Source: Amoebidium appalachense (Eukaryota; Ichthyosporea). From it: DNA of 64,000 nucleotides. The stretch spans positions 2,108,001 through 2,172,000 of the forward strand of contig CAVNZM010000001.1 of NCBI GenBank assembly GCA_963693365.1, given 5' to 3'. Under the pieces are notes generated by a model. It had not been told where the DNA came from and ran no database searches. It saw only the letters and a list, made by a program, of their open reading frames with translations. A program made the translations under genes and the position numbers. Below are positions 42,783-53,740 of this stretch, in pieces (the first letter of the stretch is position 1; each line of letters begins with the position of its first letter).

Positions 42783-43985
42783 ATGCCGCCGAAAAAGCGC
42801 CAGGCCTCAGCCGCCGCCCCTACCGCGGCACCTAAGCGCCTGACCCGCAGCGACCTCCGCCACAGGCTGACCAACGCTCCCGCGGGCACTGACGCGCCTC
42901 CAGCGGCCCATACCACCACGGACCCTCCGGCTACTCTCCCCTCTACTCCTGAAGTCCCTCCTCAGGCCCCACCGTCCCCGCCGATGACTTCTCAGGACGC
43001 CGTCCTTGCCGCCCTCACCGCCATCAGCACCCAGATGGCTGGCGTCCTGGCCGCTCTCACCAACCGCGACCCTCCCGCGCCCCCCTGGGCGCCCTCCGCA
43101 CCCGGGGAGGTTTCCCTGGGGCTGCATCTCGGCCCTGACCTGGATCTACCTGCCCTGCCCGTGCCCCCCATTACAGGTGAGAACACTGGCGACATTCAGC
43201 CGGGCACACTCCCGCTTCCCCCCGCGGATGTGCTGGCAGATTTGCGCGCCAATCGTTTCGTCGATCTGTATAAGTTCACCCCCGCCGCCCTCCTGGCCCC
43301 ATCCAAGAAAGGTCAGCATCTGCGCATGGCCGACGACGGCAGCATCGAGACTTTTCGCCAAGACAAACCCGTTCCCTTGCGTTCACTCGTCATTTGGATC
43401 CACGCTTGGACCCATTACATGGCCGCCAAGCACCACCTCGGCCTCCCCACGGACAAAGAAGTACTTTGGACTCAGCACATCACTCGCCTCAGCACCCGAT
43501 ACCCGTGGGCCCAGATCCACAACTATGACGTATACGCCCGAACCGTTGCCCACCAACAGGGTCGGGCTCCGATCGAGTGTCCCAACCTGCTCGCCCAACT
43601 CCACCAGGATCTCCTCCTGCCACCCACTCTGCTCATCCCGGACGCATGTCAGCGTTGCGGCTTCCCCGACCACCCCAGCGCGGCCTGCCCCATGTACCCC
43701 AAGCCCGGCTGTGGTCTTGATGGTTTCGAGCCGCCCCACAAGCCCGGCGGGGGACAAACCCCCAACCGACCCGGCCCGCAACCCGGCCCGGCACCACCGG
43801 CCCGACCCGTGGATCTACCCGCAACACACTGCAGGAATTTCCACAACGGTCGTTCCTGCGCTAAGCAGCCCTTCCCCTTCTCCCACGTGTGCCCGCTCTG
43901 CTCTGGCACACACCCCGCAAGGACTGCAAGCACAATGCCTAGTCTACCCGCACACCCACACCCACAGATAGAACATAGGGGCTAG
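42783..43985 (+). CDS. DIRS copy 2 Gag
   Basis: 400 codons from MPPKKRQASAAAP, uninterrupted where copy 1 is split. Same Pro/Ala-rich head, central WIHAWTHYMAAKHHL region and zinc motifs (CQRCGFPDHPSAAC, then the CCCH-type CRNFHNGRSCAKQPF segment). Two defects: the third Cys of the CCCH finger is Phe here, and one C is missing in the CACACCCC run, so the last finger shifts frame (HPARTAS instead of HPRKDC) and the C-terminus is altered. It binds or packages element RNA by family analogy. Confidence 0.85.
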   Translation: MPPKKRQASAAAPTAAPKRLTRSDLRHRLTNAPAGTDAPPAAHTTTDPPATLPSTPEVPPQAPPSPPMTSQDAVLAALTAISTQMAGVLAALTNRDPPAPPWAPSAPGEVSLGLHLGPDLDLPALPVPPITGENTGDIQPGTLPLPPADVLADLRANRFVDLYKFTPAALLAPSKKGQHLRMADDGSIETFRQDKPVPLRSLVIWIHAWTHYMAAKHHLGLPTDKEVLWTQHITRLSTRYPWAQIHNYDVYARTVAHQQGRAPIECPNLLAQLHQDLLLPPTLLIPDACQRCGFPDHPSAACPMYPKPGCGLDGFEPPHKPGGGQTPNRPGPQPGPAPPARPVDLPATHCRNFHNGRSCAKQPFPFSHVCPLCSGTHPARTASTMPSLPAHPHPQIEHRG

Positions 43986-44231
43986 GAGCTAGGTTACACG
44001 GGTCCAAGGACACGGAGCTCGGGAAAAACGGGGCACTAGTGCTGAGTAACATTTTTCGCAGGCCAACTACGGCGCCCGCGCGCGCCAAAGAATAAATGTC
44101 CCTACACAAAGACGTTATTCTGGCCACTGCACATAAATTTACTCCCCCCCCCCATCCCACGAGCCTCCCCCCCTTACACTCACCTAGCGCTCCCTCCCTT
44201 CTTCTAACTCTGTGTACGCCCACACCCGCGC

Positions 44232-44640
44232 GTGCTCGGGCATCCCCTGCACAGGGCCCCGCTGCCCTCCCTGCAAACCCTCCCTCGGGCCCAGCTGCCC
44301 TACTCTAACCCCCCGGGGCCCTGCTGCCCCCCCCCCCCCCCCCCCCCCCCGATGCCGGGATCTCCCCGAGGGTGCCCCACCCTTGCTAACCACCCCCTTC
44401 CCCCCGAGGCTCAGCCCCGGTGGCCCGCCCGCTGCCCCAGCACCACGTTGAAACCTCCCGCCTCCGGGAGCTGCTGGCCCCCCTACCCAGCCCAATCATT
44501 CGCCGCGCAGCTCCTCCGTAACCATCTTCCCCGGACCCGACGACTCCGACCTTACCTGCAACCGGAGGCCTGCCCCTTCCCCTTCTGGGTCCACAAGTTC
44601 CTATCCCTTCCCCTGGGCTCACCCCCCCCCCCCCCCCCCC
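44232..44640 (+). pseudogene. DIRS copy 2 RT remnant, internal deletion
   Basis: The head of the RT ORF (to SFAAQLL, near 44516) is joined directly to its tail (RNHLPRTRRLRPYLQPE), removing about 1.4 kb with all RT and RNase H catalytic motifs. The junction lies at a short shared CTCC/TC sequence, which suggests microhomology-mediated deletion or template switching. This copy would depend on an RT in trans. Confidence 0.85.
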
Positions 44641-44856
44641 CCCCCCCCAGATCTCCCCTTCCGGAGCAACGCTGGCCGATTGGCCCCCCACTTTGCTCCG
44701 GCCGAGCTGCTTCGTGCCACCACTACCCTGCAGGCATGCCAGGCCCTGAGTCTCAACCTCGACTCTCGGGCCTTTTACTCCCGGGTACAAAAAGTGTTCA
44801 TCGATTTTTGTATGGCATCTCGGCTGCAATCCTCCGCCGGGTCCTCCCTCCCGGCC

Positions 44857-45336
44857 TGTAAACAACTGTACACATGAACTGTACATGTTTACTAAAGAAT
44901 GTGATCTACTAGCACACGATTCGTGCTTTGTCATGAATATCACATAAATATTATGTCCGCACCAATAGGACTCACTCTGACCTAAGAATTGAACCATATA
45001 TGGTTCTTCCGCTGCATACCACATAAACGAAGTGAACCAATAAGAGGTTTGCATAAATAGGACGAAGGTCTGACTGGCTCGGACCGCACCAGAATCACGA
45101 ATGGCATGTTGCCACCCGCGCTGGCCGCGGATGAACCAATCCTGGGCCTTGATCCGAAACCTGGGGGCTATATAACAAAGCCGTCCCAGTACGGGGATCA
45201 CATCAGTGAAGTCTGAGACAGACTGAGTCGGCCCATAGTAAAAGCAACCTGGCCGCGTGTGCCTTTCTACCCGTTCTCTGTCTTTATTTTGATTCAGTTG
45301 TACTCTGCCTTATCCTAACTAGTCCAACTGTTTACA
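44857..45336 (+). repeat. 5' LTR of G
   Basis: 480 bp. Contains CCAAT boxes and a TATATAA box (45169-45175). Apart from the F insertion, the 3' LTR appears identical over the stretches compared. Confidence 0.92.
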
Positions 45337-47966
45337 TTGGCGACCGCGGCAGGACACTGTTATACATTGCCAACTGTTTACATTGGCGACCGCGCAGTTC
45401 AAGAATCTCGCATCCTTCGAATCTCACATCTTTCAATCAGTTCAAGAATCTCACATCTTTCAATCAGCTTAAGAATCTCCCATGGCCGATCACAATCCTT
45501 TTTACCCCGATGATAGGCACATCTTTCCTTGTCCGGCTTAGAATATATACACCGACAAGTTTGAAGTGGCCAGCCCACCTACACGGAAAGAATTGAAAGC
45601 ATGTAAAACTTCTTTTGCTACGACACATCAAAAATGTGAAGAAAAACGAACACACAACGAAACAACGAATACACGAACAAACGAATAAAGAATTGCTAAC
45701 GAAGCAATGAACCAACGAAAAACGAACCATCACGAATACGCAATGAAATAAAGAGTTAACGACAAGCGAATGCATAGAGGAAATACGAAATGAATGCAAC
45801 ACAAAACAAAACAAAGTAACGAAGTTATCAAACGACAAAAAACGAAAAACGAAAGCAAAATGAAATGGAAACACGAAAATGAAAAGAACGAATGCACAAC
45901 ACAGCTTAGGTTGCAATGCACACGGCCCCCTCTATGTTACGAAGAAAAGAAAACCGTTGCCCTTGCGTGCATTGCGCTATTGCACACTGTCATCGTGTCC
46001 ATGCCACCACCTGCACGTCCACACTCGCAACCCAGATGCACGGCCACTTTCAGCACAAATGCACTTAACGAAGAAGATAGTCGCTGTTGCTATAGCATGT
46101 AGGACCTAAGATCTTATGAAAGTAGTGTTGCATGCATGCTTCGAATCCCTTGCTGTTCTCGAATACAGCATGCCCCATAGTTTAGCGCACAGGATGCACA
46201 TGCGCATGAATGTATGCTGGCATGCCTAAACACATTACGAACATATGCCTGACTCATGTATGGCGGCCCTTCCTGGTGCCACGCCCTAACGAATTTGCAC
46301 TCTTGGTGCACAAAAGGCATGTAATAAAGTCGATGCAGAACTTTTGTTCATGCATGTGAAAAACAAAGAAGGTGTTGGGTACGAATTTTAAGGTGAATGC
46401 CCGTCTGTGGCAATACTGTGTAACATACCAATTACACTGTCAAGCCTTGCACTAGCTGCCGGCACACCCCCACCAGAACAAAAGAATGTGGTATGGGCAC
46501 CGCTCCCTCACAACCCCATCATACAGTGTCAGTATTTTGGCTGGAAGCCTTTCAGTTTCGAATTACGAATACCCTCCTTCACTACTGAAGAAAGTGACGT
46601 GGAAGACGAATACGAATACGAATGCAAGGTGTTGTTGACTAACACATCGGACCATCATGTGTACCTAGGCCCTGGTACGGAGGTGACCATGTTATTCCCT
46701 TGCAATATGATGACACTGTAACAATTTAGCACGTGCATACCCCACAAATGGGCACATGCGGGAGACAACCCCACAAGCTGCCTTATTGGGCACCTCTGCT
46801 AAAACGAATATTCTTCTCACGAAGGAACAGAAGAATGCCACGAACACGAACCACACACTCACCAGGCAGCTACTTACATCTAATGTATGTAAGAAGTAGG
46901 GTGTGTGAACGGGGTAACTTCATGAACACCAACACGAAAGAAAGCACAGCACAAAGCAGTTCCACGAATACGAATGGTTTTGGTATTCCACATAACGAAC
47001 AGAACCTACAGTAGGGCCACCTACAAATGAAGCAGAGGATGGGGCACCATCCAGACCTGCACTGGAGGATATGAAAACACGAAGCGCGCTCACGAAGTTG
47101 CTTACAAAAGAAAGGGCGACTGTGACGACTTTTCTTTTTAGGCCAAGCCTCCAGAAGAATGTATTATGCCTGGAATCCCCCTGCTCAACGGAAATGGCTG
47201 GCAAATGGGATACGAAAACTGCTCACGAATGGAAGCATGTGTTTTCTGAAGAAGACTTGCTCTGCCTACCCTCTTCTTATGAATTATGAACCGGGTTTTT
47301 AATGGTTCTGACGGGCTGATATATTTCTTTATGTCGCCCAACGAAGAACACTTAGGGCATTCTTATTCATGTTATTCCCGGCTCCGATGATGCAGGGTTA
47401 AAGCTGAAAGGAAAGAAGTGCTCTTTGTTCATGAAAGAAGTGGCTTTTCCGGCCATGGTGACTCGCCTTACAGTCTTAAGGTAGAACCGGGATAAGGAGC
47501 AGTGGCTAAGCCTTGAAGCTATCCACCACTACCTGAGCTACGAAGTGACCTAAGGCTTGAGTTATATTCATTATCGAATGTTTGGTATGATCATTCATCC
47601 ACACAACTAAATTACTCGCAATTGAAAACGAATCTGCGGGAGTGTCCTAAAAAGGAAAAATTCCCCAAAAAGGAAAATATTACTTCTACAGAAAAGGCCA
47701 AGCACAGAGACGAAGCGAACAATCCGCACGCACACTCTGCAACAATCTTCGCCACGAAAATGAAATCACAGAAGAATGCTGCATGAATTTACGTTTTGGC
47801 AAATGAAGAAGTGCTCATAGACGTGCACAACTCTATTCAACCGTCCTTGCTCTGTTCTGCCCAGCAGCTCGGCGCACAAGAATTCTCGCTGAAGGTTGTT
47901 TATCGCCTCTCAGCCTGGTGGTTTGCTTGTCTAACGACACCACCAGGCTCCCGACAAGGGGGGGAG
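45337..47966 (+). other. Interior of G, A-rich with many ACGAA words
   Basis: No polyprotein. At least 15 CGAA words occur in 45650-45895, and they recur to 47250. The only frame worth noting is 46407-46721 (104 codons). Its end, VLLTNTSDHHVYLGPGTEV, weakly recalls the conserved strand after the protease in some Gypsy Pol proteins, but that is too little for a call. Short tandem repeats (CACATCTTTCAATCAG) lie at 45427-45465. Confidence 0.55.
45338..45354 (+). other. Primer-binding site of G and a second partial copy
   Basis: TGGCGACCGCGGCAGGA starts one base after the LTR. A 24-bp block holding the LTR end and primer-site start (45325-45348) is repeated at 45371-45394. Confidence 0.65.
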
Positions 47967-48168
47967 TGTAAACAACTGTACACATGAACTGTACATGTTT
48001 ACTAAAGAATGTGATCTACTAGCACACGATTCGTGCTTTGTCATGAATATCACATAAATATTATGTCCGCACCAATAGGACTCACTCTGACCTAAGAATT
48101 GAACCATATATGGTTCTTCCGCTGCATACCACATAAACGAAGTGAACCAATAAGAGGTTTGCATAAAT

Positions 48169-49103
48169 TGTTAAATTCTATAAGTATTTGGGATGTAAGC
48201 AGAGACACAGTGGTGCAGTGTGAAAACACCACAGACACACACAACAACAAAACACGGAACGATCGGAGCAGTGTACACAACAGACATCAATGTTTAGACA
48301 CGACTGAACTGAATTTATTCTGATCTTCGAATAAATACCTGAAATTCCTCTAAGTCCAATCCATACATGATTTCCGACCAGTCGGAAATCAGATCTATGT
48401 CTAAAATAACCAATCATAATTAACTGATTATTTCCCGGATAGATCCGGAGACGCGGGAACACACACCATAGGTCACAGCTATAAGAAAGAAAAGAGGTGA
48501 AGAGTAACGAGGAAAGAGGTGGTGTTTCTAACCTATCATCGGCTACAAAGACTCAGACATTTTCTGACTAAGTCCACTGATTGGATATAGTACGGCAACA
48601 CACAAAACAAAAGTGGTTGACTAAGCTATGAATCATACCTGACAAGCTAAAGTGTAACCTAAGTGTTTTTCTACCAATCAAAACATAACGAGTAATATAA
48701 ATCTACCTAACATATATTAGTAGAAAAGAAATACGATTATACACATGAAGACAAGGAGAGAAAGAAAAGAAAATAAGGAAGGAGAAAGAGGAAGGAAAAG
48801 AGAGCACAGATCAACAAACAAGATAGTAATAGCATAACTATAACCAGAGATATTTATGTACACACGAACATGTACACGTCTCTCCCTGAGTGGGTGGATC
48901 CGTGTACACACATATAAATATTCTAATCGATATTACAATACACGATTAAAGCCGATACAACACGATTACAAGTATACAAGCATATCGGAGATCGATGCTA
49001 CACTTTACATAATAGGAGTGTGGCATTTACACTAAGCATATGAACTGAAACATAACACAAACTGAGAAGATCTTACCATATGTAAATACTACGTATTACA
49101 ACA
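48169..49103 (-). repeat. 3' LTR of F (recombinant type)
   Basis: From 48169 to about 48700 it resembles the variant LTR of E (for example ACTGATTATTTCCCGG). From about 48703 to 49103 it resembles the B/C LTR. The 5' LTR has the same switch. Confidence 0.88.
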
Positions 49104-49644
49104 TCCCCACTTAAGACTTTGAAGTTTGTGTTATCATATCCCCACTGAACTAGTGAAATCTCCCCACTTGAGAACAGAAACGAAAAAAAAAATTAAAGTG
49201 TGTACTTTTCCGGGGGGGGGGGGGGGGGGGGGGGGGGGAAGGGGGGGGGGGGGGGGGGGAAGGGGGGGGGGGGGGGGAGAAGGGGGGGAGGGGGGGGGGG
49301 GGGGGGGCAACAACAGCAAAGGAAGAAAACAACCAAGGAAAAAAAAAAAAATATGCAGGTGAAGGCATATAATATATATATTAACGGGAGCCAGCCGTGG
49401 AAACATTAACCTATGTGTTGTGACTCAGTGGGACTGGGAGTCGGCCAGTATTCGCAAAGGTGGCTAGCCTCAGGTGTATATGTGTTGTGCTAATCGATGA
49501 ACCCTTAAAGTGGGCAAACCCCACTTAAGGCAAAAAAAAAAAAAATACATATACAGAATCGTAGTAGTAGACGTTCCAACTGGGAAGCAGTGTAGAGGAA
49601 GCTGCTGTCCAGGGCCCCAGGTGTAGTAGAAGACCACACGATGA

Positions 49645-50508
49645 TCACTGCACAAGGTCGGGCACACAGAGTCGATCACGGTGAGTGACATGGCTGGGAC
49701 CCGGCAGTGACTTGGTAAGGATGTCAGCCAAGTTGTTGGCAGACTCGACATAGTTGACGACAACATCCCCACTCAGGCTGGGGGGGGGGAGGATAGGGGA
49801 TGGGGGGTATCGAGGACGCAAACGGTAGACAGGACAACGGGGGTCACGGCATTTGGATGCAGTGTGTCGAGGGTAGCCACACGTGGTAGGGCGACCGGTG
49901 GAGGGATTGATGACCAAGGAGGAGTAGACTTGTCGTAGTTTGGAATTCGCTGAGGGGGGCGTCGAGGGTGCTTGCTGCTCGGGGTGACTGGGAAAGGCCG
50001 AACAGGGAGGGGGGTAGGTCTTCACGGAATTTGGGTTGGGATGAGGCACGACGGAGGCAGGGTCAAGTGCAGGTAATTCCGGACGGAGGAGGTTAACTGG
50101 GGCGGATGCAGGGGCTTTGGAAACGGGGGAAGGCAGCACAGCAAGCTGGCTGGAAACGTGGATGGGAACGACTGGACCTGGCAGCATGTCTTGCTGGCCG
50201 GGGTCGGGTGGTAATGGGGGGGAAACAGCTGCAGGGGTAACTGTTGCCCGTGCAGAGCTGGTGGTAGCTGGGATCTCGACGAGGTTGGCCACGTGATGGG
50301 GGGAAACTGCTGCCGGAATGCAGGGCAGATCAATGGAATGTGAGGGGGCCATTGACAGTGACGGCACGGTAAGGGGAGACATGGCCGAAAACAGGGTTGG
50401 AAATCCTGGAAGGAAGCAGGTTGGACACGGTAAACGGTTCTGGAGGGACTCAGGGTCGGGACTCCTAGGGAGGAGGGAAGCACAAAGGGCTTGGACGGGG
50501 TGGAACAC
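49645..50508 (-). CDS. F-encoded Ser/Pro-rich protein with an RNase H tail remnant
   Basis: 287 codons. Residues 1-200 are Ser/Pro/Ala-rich with no recognised fold. Residues about 200-230 have a degenerate Cys/His cluster (TCGYPRHTASKCRDPRC), possibly a zinc-knuckle remnant. The C-terminal 41 residues from GDVVVNYVESANNLADILTK match the very end of C's Pol, showing that the ORF was made by deleting gag-pol down to its last codons. E holds the same ORF in damaged form. Whether a protein is made is unknown. Confidence 0.6.
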   Translation of the reverse strand: MFHPVQALCASLLPRSPDPESLQNRLPCPTCFLPGFPTLFSAMSPLTVPSLSMAPSHSIDLPCIPAAVSPHHVANLVEIPATTSSARATVTPAAVSPPLPPDPGQQDMLPGPVVPIHVSSQLAVLPSPVSKAPASAPVNLLRPELPALDPASVVPHPNPNSVKTYPPPCSAFPSHPEQQAPSTPPSANSKLRQVYSSLVINPSTGRPTTCGYPRHTASKCRDPRCPVYRLRPRYPPSPILPPPSLSGDVVVNYVESANNLADILTKSLPGPSHVTHRDRLCVPDLVQ

Positions 50509-51059
50509 GGTAGACTGGAAAGAAGTACCGAATTTGGATACTTCAGATGGACTTGATGGATGATGGTCAAGTCGGATCGAGACGGGGTGTCAAATTATCG
50601 TCGATTGGAACGCAGACGGGGTGTGAAATTATATTCGAATGCGGGTCGACGGGGTTCGAAATCGGATGGAATGGGATTTCGATGCAGGATCCTCAGGCCT
50701 GGGTAGACAGGGCGGCGCGGTTGAGACCACGTCGGTGAAGTGTCAAGGAACTTGGAGCGCGATTGCAGAACCAAGGGTGGAGGACGGTTTGGCGTGACGG
50801 AGAGAAACCAGGACGGAGCTGGAAGGAGTGCAAGCTGGAATTTGAACTTGCGAGGATGTCACGGGTGTCAAGGCGTGGCAAAAGCTCTTGTCAAGATGAG
50901 TCAGATCTTGTCAAGAGGAGTCACGTGGGACCGGTTACGGACGGACGCCGGGGATGGATGTACACAGCCTCAGCACCAAGATGCATGAGGAGCTGACCAC
51001 AGCTATGATGTGTACCAGGAATTTAACGATCGCTAGGTCTAGGTGTGTGTAGGGAGCGT

Positions 51060-51077
51060 GCATCTGGGCCCATAACC
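51060..51077 (-). other. Primer-binding site of F (initiator-tRNA-Met type)
   Basis: Sense GGTTATGGGCCCAGATGC follows the LTR end AACA. Best match in the window to the Drosophila copia half-tRNA site. Confidence 0.7.
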
Positions 51078-52012
51078 TGTTAAATTGTATAAGTATTTGG
51101 GATGTAAGCAGAGACACAGTGGTGCAGTGTGAAAACACCACAGACACACACAACAACAAAACACGGAACGATCGGAGCAGTGTACACAACAGACATCAAT
51201 GTTTAGACACGACTGAACTGAATTTATTCTGATCTTCGAATAAATACCTGAAATTCCTCTAAGTCCAATCCATACATGATTTCCGACCAGTCGGAAATCA
51301 GATCTATGTCTAAAATAACCAATCATAATTAACTGATTATTTCCCGGATAGATCCGGAGACGCGGGAACACACACCATAGGTCACAGCTATAAGAAAGAA
51401 AAGAGGTGAAGAGTAACGAGGAAAGAGGTGGTGTTTCTAACCTATCATCGGCTACAAAGACTCAGACATTTTCTGACTAAGTCCACTGATTGGATATAGT
51501 ACGGCAACACACAAAACAAAAGTGGTTGACTAAGCTATGAATCATACCTGACAAGCTAAAGTGTAACCTAAGTGTTTTTCTACCAATCAAAACATAACGA
51601 GTAATATAAATCTACCTAACATATATTAGTAGAAAAGAAATACGATTATACACATGAAGACAAGGAGAGAAAGAAAAGAAAATAAGGAAGGAGAAAGAGG
51701 AAGGAAAAGAGAGCACAGATCAACAAACAAGATAGTAATAGCATAACTATAACCAGAGATATTTATGTACACACGAACATGTACACGTCTCTCCCTGAGT
51801 GGGTGGATCCGTGTACACACATATAAATATTCTAATCGATATTACAATACACGATTAAAGCCGATACAACACGATTACAAGTATACAAGCATATCGGAGA
51901 TCGATGCTACACTTTACATAATAGGAGTGTGGCATTTACACTAAGCATATGAACTGAAACATAACACAAACTGAGAAGATCTTACCATATGTAAATACTA
52001 CGTATTACAACA
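51078..52012 (-). repeat. 5' LTR of F (recombinant type)
   Basis: 935 bp, equal in length to the 3' LTR and nearly identical (for example ATTGTATAAG versus ATTCTATAAG at the inner end). This indicates recent integration. Confidence 0.9.
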
Positions 52013-53183
52013 TAAATAGGACGAAGGTCTGACTGGCTCGGACCGCACCAGAATCACGAATGGCATGTTGCCACCCGCGCTGGCCGCGGATGAACCAATC
52101 CTGGGCCTTGATCCGAAACCTGGGGGCTATATAACAAAGCCGTCCCAGTACGGGGATCACATCAGTGAAGTCTGAGACAGACTGAGTCGGCCCATAGTAA
52201 AAGCAACCTGGCCGCGTGTGCCTTTCTACCCGTTCTCTGTCTTTATTTTGATTCAGTTGTACTCTGCCTTATCCTAACTAGTCCAACTGTTTACACGGCC
52301 TCCCCCCACACCGTGCAACTTTTTCTCGCCTGGTGTGCCCAACGAGGGGTACAGGCCTCTTCCTTGGTCGGCTACAATTCAGCCATCACCAGACTCCACC
52401 TCGACATGGGCCTCCCTGCTCCCTACCCCCACGACAAGTCTCTGGCCTGGTTCTTCCGAGGGGTGGGCAGATGGCAGCTTTCTCACAACATCCGACCCCG
52501 ATCATCCACCAGGGAGCCCCTCCTGCCCTCCCACCTTAGCCTACTCCATGGCCAGTGCCCCACCAAGGCCTCCTCGGCCAATCTACGGCTATGGACGGCC
52601 CTCATCGTCGGTTTCTGTGGTCTCCTCCGTTCGGGGGAATTTACCTCCAAAACCCTGACTTCCTTTGACCCGTCCCGTCACGTTAAACGGAAAGACGTGA
52701 CCTTCACCTACACCCCCACCGGTGCTTTGTCCCATGCCACCCTCCACCTGCCAACCTCTAAGACGGATGTACAGGCCCGAGGTGTCAACGTCACTCTAGC
52801 TGCCCTGCCCTTCACCCAATTCTCCCCAGCCCATCTCCTCCGGCAGTTCCTGGATACAACGTCCGGTCAACCCAACGACCCCCTCTTCAGTCTCGGTGGC
52901 ATCCCCTACACCAAGAGTGCTTTCTCTGCCGACTTCCGTGCCCTCCTCTCCCGGGCAGGCTTGTCACCCTCCCGGTTTGCCGGACACAGCCTCCGCATCG
53001 GGGGGGCCACAGCACTGGCTGAGGCCGGGGTCGACGACTCCCGGATCAAACAACTCGGCAGGTGGTCCTCCGACTGTTTCCTGATCTATACCCGACTTCG
53101 TCCGGCCTCCATTGCTGCCACTACCACACGTGTATTCGCCTCTATTCTTAAGTGAAACCTTTGGAGCAAGCATACTGCTCTCG

Positions 53184-53272
53184 TGCCGTGGTTTACAACC
53201 ATTGCAGGTTCACTTTCGTCCAAGGGGATGTCCCCCTAGAGGCAACACACGTCCCGGAGTAGTTTTCATAGA
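53184..53272 (+). repeat. DIRS repeat B1
   Basis: 89 bp beginning TGCCGTGGTTTACAACC, repeated as B2 at 53741-53829. Contains the palindromic GGGGATGTCCCC. Confidence 0.9.
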
Positions 53273-53590
53273 GGTTTTATTTGTGGAAATTATTGACATA
53301 AATATTTTTCTGGGTAAACACGTAGGATGGGTGTCCGATATCAACAGGCTTCGTTTCATGTTTTAGCAGTTCGCGTTCGGCTGCCCGCATACGGGCACCT
53401 ATTAGCCGATCAAAACATCAGATTCCACAGATCACTAGACCGAGTTTGATTGGCTCAGGATAAGATTTCACATAACACTAGATCGGTTTTGATTGGCTCA
53501 GTTCGGCAGCCTTAGGTATATAAGCACGACAGTTTTTAGCAGATCAGCAAGCAACAACACATCCTCTGTGTTTAGCACCTACAGCTTTAC
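53273..53590 (+). repeat. DIRS repeat A2
   Basis: About 318 bp matching A1 of copy 1, including GATTGGCTC boxes and TATATAA (53517-53523). It lies directly after B1, giving the B1-A2-B2 order. Confidence 0.88.
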
Positions 53591-53740
53591 AGCTATATTT
53601 TCTTTTTCACCCACCCACCTACACCCTACACTCAACCCCCATTGATCCCCACATACGTGCTGTTTTTTCACGGGGCGAAGACTTCCCCCGTTTTTTGGGC
53701 ACAAGGACCTCACGGATCAATAAATTGATGACTGGGGGCT
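53591..53740 (+). other. DIRS A2-B2 spacer with a hairpin
   Basis: Unique 150 bp. ACGGGG and CCCCGT (around 53679-53701) can form a stem, followed by a short T-run, and AATAAA lies at 53719-53724. It could be a 3' end signal (inference). Confidence 0.4.

Larger units (their letters stand above)
48169..52012 (-). mobile_element. Copia element F, complete non-autonomous element
   Basis: Two 935-bp LTRs (48169-49103 and 51078-52012), target duplication TAAAT (48164-48168 and 52013-52017), primer site GGTTATGGGCCCAGATGC (51060-51077), C/T tract and AGTGGGGA tracts (49104-49310). The 1,974-bp interior has one 287-codon ORF. It is a derivative of E/C-type elements, and gag, protease, integrase and RT are deleted. 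Both ends and the duplication are intact, so it moved with proteins from another element. Confidence 0.92.
44857..52295 (+). mobile_element. Gypsy-like non-autonomous LTR element G
   Basis: 480-bp LTRs with 8-bp inverted ends TGTAAACA/TGTTTACA. Target duplication CGGCC at 44852-44856 and 52296-52300. Primer site TGGCGACCGCGGCAGGA after the LTR (pairs with a tRNA 3' CCA end, as in many Gypsy elements) and purine tract AAGGGGGGGAG before the 3' LTR. The 2.6-kb interior has no RT, integrase or protease domain that I can recognise. The 3' LTR is split by F. Confidence 0.88.
47967..52295 (+). repeat. 3' LTR of G, split by F
   Basis: Pieces 47967-48168 and 52018-52295 total 480 bp after removing one TAAAT, equal to the 5' LTR. 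Purine tract AAGGGGGGGAG at 47956-47966. Confidence 0.92.
44641..53155 (+). pseudogene. DIRS copy 2 tyrosine recombinase, split by element G
   Basis: Parts 44641-44856 and 52301-53155 join in frame if G and one CGGCC copy are removed. N-terminal part: APHFAPAELLRATTT, FYSRVQKVFIDFCMASRL. Catalytic part: Arg in GFCGLLRSGEFTS, Lys in LPTSKTD, His-x-x-Arg in FAGHSLRIGG, and Tyr in GRWSSDCFLIYTRLR. The complete R-K-H-R-Y set is present and a stop follows at 53155. This enzyme integrates element DNA without making target duplications (family knowledge). The catalytic half is undamaged apart from the insertion. Confidence 0.88.

Noticed and set aside
46407-46721. Reading the 104-codon frame in G as dUTPase or protease
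   Set aside because: Only one weak beta-strand-like match; no catalytic motif.
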